The notes beneath the pieces are model-generated. The model had not been told where the DNA came from. It saw only the letters and a program-made list of their open reading frames with translations, and made no database searches. The position numbers were made by a program, and so were the translations under genes. Positions 4,897-7,596 of a stretch of 7,596 bases of DNA are shown here, one piece after another (within the stretch, counting starts at the first letter, position 1; each line of letters opens with the position of its first letter). Location: positions 1 to 7,596 of the forward strand of contig CAIZMV010000221.1 of the NCBI GenBank assembly GCA_903934195.1, given 5' to 3'. The stretch comes from an uncultured Acidimicrobiaceae bacterium. GTDB lineage: Bacteria > Actinomycetota > Acidimicrobiia > Acidimicrobiales > Ilumatobacteraceae.

Positions 4897-7596
4897 ATGA
4901 CAATCATTTCCAGCACATGGCTTAGAGGTCTCTTGCGATCCAACGTGGCAATCCTCCTTGTCGGAGTGATGGTGGCCGTTCTTCCGGTTGCAATGCAGAC
5001 ACCACAACGTGCGAATGCAGCTGGGATGACCGGCTTTTCGCGTGTTGTCGCGGGTGACTCATTCACGTGTGGAGTCAAAACTGATGGGACTGTCTGGTGC
5101 TGGGGTCGAAATCATAAGAAACAGTTAGGCGATGGAACAACGACGACAAGATCTCGTCCAGTACAGGTAATTGGGTTGACAGGTGCGACACAAATTATTG
5201 CCGGACAAGGGTTCGCGTGTGCATTGAAGTCGAATGGAACTGTTGCATGCTGGGGAGACAATGCGTCGGGGCAATTAGGTGATGGAACTACAACAGGACG
5301 CTCTACACCTGCGGTAATTCCAAATCTCACCGATGTCACACAAATTTCGGGAAACTATAGCCACGTGTGTGCTCGTCTCAGCGATTCAACGGCACGTTGT
5401 TGGGGCTGGAATGCTTTATACAACCTGGGAGACGGTACGACTACGAATAGACCATCTCCCGTTGCTCCAAGTAATTTGACTGACATAGCTCAGATTAGTG
5501 CCGGAGTTTTTCATACATGTGCCCGTCTCAATGACAAAACAGTACGGTGTTGGGGCGCAGGAAATAACGGTGGCCTGGGTGACGGAAACACCACTTATCA
5601 AACAAGTACGAAAACGAGTCCAAAGGACCTGTCGGACGTGGTTCAAATTGCAAGTGGTGGTGGTTGGAATAATCAATGCGCATTGCTGTCAACTGGAGTT
5701 CTCAAGTGTTGGGGCCTCAACACAAACGGACAAGTGGGCAATGGCATTGTTCTGACTGGATCGACTATCAAGCAACTGATCCCGGTTACTACAGGACCAT
5801 TCCCAGCCGCAATATCTTCTGTTGATTTTGGCATGTATACATCTTGTGCAGTACTGCTGGACCAGTCTAAATCTGCAGTGTGTTGGGGTTATAACGGAGA
5901 TGGCCAAATCGGTGATGGCACCAAAGTTGATAAATCAGTGCCGACTCTGGTATCTGGGTTAACAGACGTCAATCAAATTTCTACCAACTACTACCACTCA
6001 TGTGCTGTGCTGGCAGATACGACTGTGAAGTGTTGGGGAAGAAACACGTATGGCGAATTGGGCAATGGCACAACCGTTAGCTCATTGACGGCGGTTTCAA
6101 TACCAGCCTTTCTAGACATTCCAACACCTGTCGCAGCTGCTCCTACGGTCTCAGTCTCGAAGTCAATTGATGTGTCATGGGGCGCTGTGACGAACAAAAC
6201 GTCGTACACCGTGAGGTTGTACGACGTAGCCGGCACAAATGTGTTGGCGACTAAGGCAGGTATCACTGCCACTTCAACCACCTTCACTTCTGCTGAGTAT
6301 GCGTCGATAGCTGACAATACGAATTACAAAGTGACAGTGACGGCGATTGGTGATGGAACTGTTTACATCAACTCTGATGAAAGCGCGAAGGTTTCTGTCA
6401 CAGCATCGGCGGCCCCGAGTATTGCTGATCAACCAGCCGCGGCAAGTCGTACTTCTGGGCAGTCGGTTACATTCTCAGTTGTCGCATCGGTGACGGATGG
6501 TGGCACTTTGTCATATCAGTGGCTGAAGAGTGGGGCTTCAATACCTTACGCGACTTCGAGTAGCTACACCATCAATCCATTGGCAACAAGTGACGCTGGG
6601 TCATTCAGCGTGAGAGTCACAAATACTGTTACTGGAAAAATTGCCACATTCACCACATCTTCCGCGGTGGCCTTGACGGTCGCGAATGCTCTTACCATCG
6701 AAACCCCGACAACAGGTCTTTCTGGCACTGCGTACAGCGCATTTTCGTTGCCGGTTACGGGTGCTGGCGGTCTTGCAACACTGAGTTATGCGCTGACTGG
6801 CACATTGGTGAATGGTTTGAGCCTTAGTACTTCAACAGGAACTATTTCAGGAACACCAACAGTTGCTGGCACTTCAATTGTGTCGGTCACAGTGACTGAT
6901 GCCAATGGCGCCACAGCATCAACATCGGATTTCACTATCTCGGTTGGGTATGTATCAACAACCGTGTCTCTTGAGTTAGCAGCTGGATCTCCGCAATATC
7001 GCACCACGAAGCGCATTACAGCCACAACATCGCGTGCGGGAACAGTGAACTTTATGTTGGATGGCACAACGATCACGGGCTGTGGTGCTGTTGCTGCTGC
7101 TTCAACTACAGCTGTGTGTGATTGGGTGCCAGTTGATTTAGGTGCTGCAGCCTTGTCAGCGGTGTTTACCCCAACAGCTTCAACGGCGTATTCAAACTCA
7201 ACTGCGTCATTGAGTGCCACTGTTGTTGGTCGTGCCATCACAATCACACCGACTGCAAGCCAGTCAAAGTTGTTTGGTGATTCAAACCCTGTGATTCAGT
7301 ATTCGATTACTTCAGGATCGTTGTATGGGCTAGACACTCTCACTGGAGCGTTATCGAGAGCTGCCGGCGAAGGTGCAGGCACGTATGTGATTACGATCGG
7401 CTCATTGTCGAATGCAAACTATGCAATCACTCTTACCTCAGTGAACTTCACTATTCGTGATGCCGGATCACCAACGATCTCTTCTCAACCTGTATCGGCC
7501 AATAAAACAAGCGGCCAGACTGTGACATTTTCGGTGAGTGCAACCTCGCCAGACACCGGAACACTGTCATATCAGTGGCGCAAGGGTGGTGTTGCA
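4897..7596 (+). CDS. Secreted RCC1-repeat protein with Ig-like stalk (3' truncated by window)
   Basis: The frame stays open for 900 codons to the right edge, so the C-terminus and any anchor are missing. A signal peptide at 1-41 (LRGLLRS, hydrophobic core, ANA at 39-41) closely matches gene 1. Residues about 46-404 carry seven RCC1/ATS1-type repeats, each with a CWG core and usually LGDGTT. Then follow an Fn3-like domain (411-504), an Ig-like domain (507-593, with LSYQW and DAGSFSV), He_PIG-like (598-684), Ig3-like (685-777) and MBG-like (778-853) domains, and the start of a second Ig-like domain (858-900, again LSYQW). Where gene 1 has its six Cys-pair repeats after MBG, this protein has another Ig domain. 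Bacterial RCC1 propellers generally bind protein or other ligands. Here the location is extracytoplasmic and the partner unknown; adhesion or recognition is inferred. A 12-bp gap and a stop-overlapping ribosome site place it in an operon with gene 1. Confidence 0.93.
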   Translation, partial: MTIISSTWLRGLLRSNVAILLVGVMVAVLPVAMQTPQRANAAGMTGFSRVVAGDSFTCGVKTDGTVWCWGRNHKKQLGDGTTTTRSRPVQVIGLTGATQIIAGQGFACALKSNGTVACWGDNASGQLGDGTTTGRSTPAVIPNLTDVTQISGNYSHVCARLSDSTARCWGWNALYNLGDGTTTNRPSPVAPSNLTDIAQISAGVFHTCARLNDKTVRCWGAGNNGGLGDGNTTYQTSTKTSPKDLSDVVQIASGGGWNNQCALLSTGVLKCWGLNTNGQVGNGIVLTGSTIKQLIPVTTGPFPAAISSVDFGMYTSCAVLLDQSKSAVCWGYNGDGQIGDGTKVDKSVPTLVSGLTDVNQISTNYYHSCAVLADTTVKCWGRNTYGELGNGTTVSSLTAVSIPAFLDIPTPVAAAPTVSVSKSIDVSWGAVTNKTSYTVRLYDVAGTNVLATKAGITATSTTFTSAEYASIADNTNYKVTVTAIGDGTVYINSDESAKVSVTASAAPSIADQPAAASRTSGQSVTFSVVASVTDGGTLSYQWLKSGASIPYATSSSYTINPLATSDAGSFSVRVTNTVTGKIATFTTSSAVALTVANALTIETPTTGLSGTAYSAFSLPVTGAGGLATLSYALTGTLVNGLSLSTSTGTISGTPTVAGTSIVSVTVTDANGATASTSDFTISVGYVSTTVSLELAAGSPQYRTTKRITATTSRAGTVNFMLDGTTITGCGAVAAASTTAVCDWVPVDLGAAALSAVFTPTASTAYSNSTASLSATVVGRAITITPTASQSKLFGDSNPVIQYSITSGSLYGLDTLTGALSRAAGEGAGTYVITIGSLSNANYAITLTSVNFTIRDAGSPTISSQPVSANKTSGQTVTFSVSATSPDTGTLSYQWRKGGVA
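5032..6108 (+). other. Seven-blade RCC1-like propeller in gene 2
   Basis: Seven repeats of about 50 aa have CWG cores at residues 68, 118, 168, 218, 271, 329 and 379. Each has a partner cysteine upstream at 58, 108, 158, 208, 261, 317 and 369. The spacing is 9 residues in six blades and 11 in the sixth. Seven is the number in the classic RCC1 propeller, so the domain looks complete. The fifth and sixth blades are longer, owing to insertions around residues 285-305 and 321-328. Confidence 0.9.
6661..7455 (+). repeat. Shared stalk module, copy 2 (He_PIG-like, Ig3-like, MBG-like)
   Basis: This is the gene 2 counterpart of 1801-2595, gap-free at an offset of 4860 bp. Perfectly identical tracts are 6812-6877 (66 bp), 6961-7019 (59 bp) and 7094-7130 (37 bp). 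Homology at the amino-acid level continues to the left into the Ig-like domain with a one-codon length difference, but DNA similarity drops there. After 7455 the two genes diverge: gene 2 enters another Ig-like domain while gene 1 enters the Cys-pair repeats. Confidence 0.9.

Overview
The window reads as a two-gene operon for very large, secreted, multidomain surface proteins, with its promoter region at the left end. Both genes are on the + strand. Gene 1 is complete (208-4884, 1558 aa if the start is at 208). Gene 2 starts 12 bp after the gene 1 stop (4897) and runs off the right edge with 900 codons visible. I see no RNA gene, transposon, CRISPR array or housekeeping gene. The organism is probably an actinobacterium, perhaps an aquatic Acidimicrobiia (Ilumatobacter-like) lineage. 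That is inference from the glycine-rich 'VVVAGGGGGG' domain, Ig-like/MBG modules, Thr-run linkers ending in VAP and an apparently leaderless start; no taxonomic marker is present.

Region by region: 1-147 is non-coding or holds only the tail of something to the left, with weak hairpins. Positions 150-204 hold a very regular operator-like array: six GCGCA/TGCGC half-sites in alternating orientation exactly every 10 bp, forming three 15-bp dyads. The third dyad contains a perfect TATAAT (195-200), which would place transcription start at or next to the ATG at 208. That ATG also gives gene 1 an N-terminus matching gene 2 residue for residue in length, so I use 208 rather than the longer frame from 148.

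Gene 1: signal peptide, glycine-rich head, fibronectin-III-like domain, Ig-like domain, putative-Ig (He_PIG-like), Ig-like 3-type and MBG-like domains, six 83-86-aa tandem repeats each with a Cys pair, Thr-rich linker, a terminal beta-rich domain, one transmembrane helix and a basic tail. Gene 2: near-identical type of signal peptide, a seven-repeat RCC1-like propeller head with a Cys pair in every blade, then the same Fn3/Ig/He_PIG/Ig3/MBG stalk and the start of a further Ig domain.

The two proteins thus look like different heads on a shared stalk, co-transcribed and displayed at the cell surface, probably for adhesion or ligand binding. The stalk modules of the two genes share about 90% DNA identity over a 300-bp core (hand count), with perfectly identical tracts of 66 and 59 bp. 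This suggests recent recombination or gene conversion between them.
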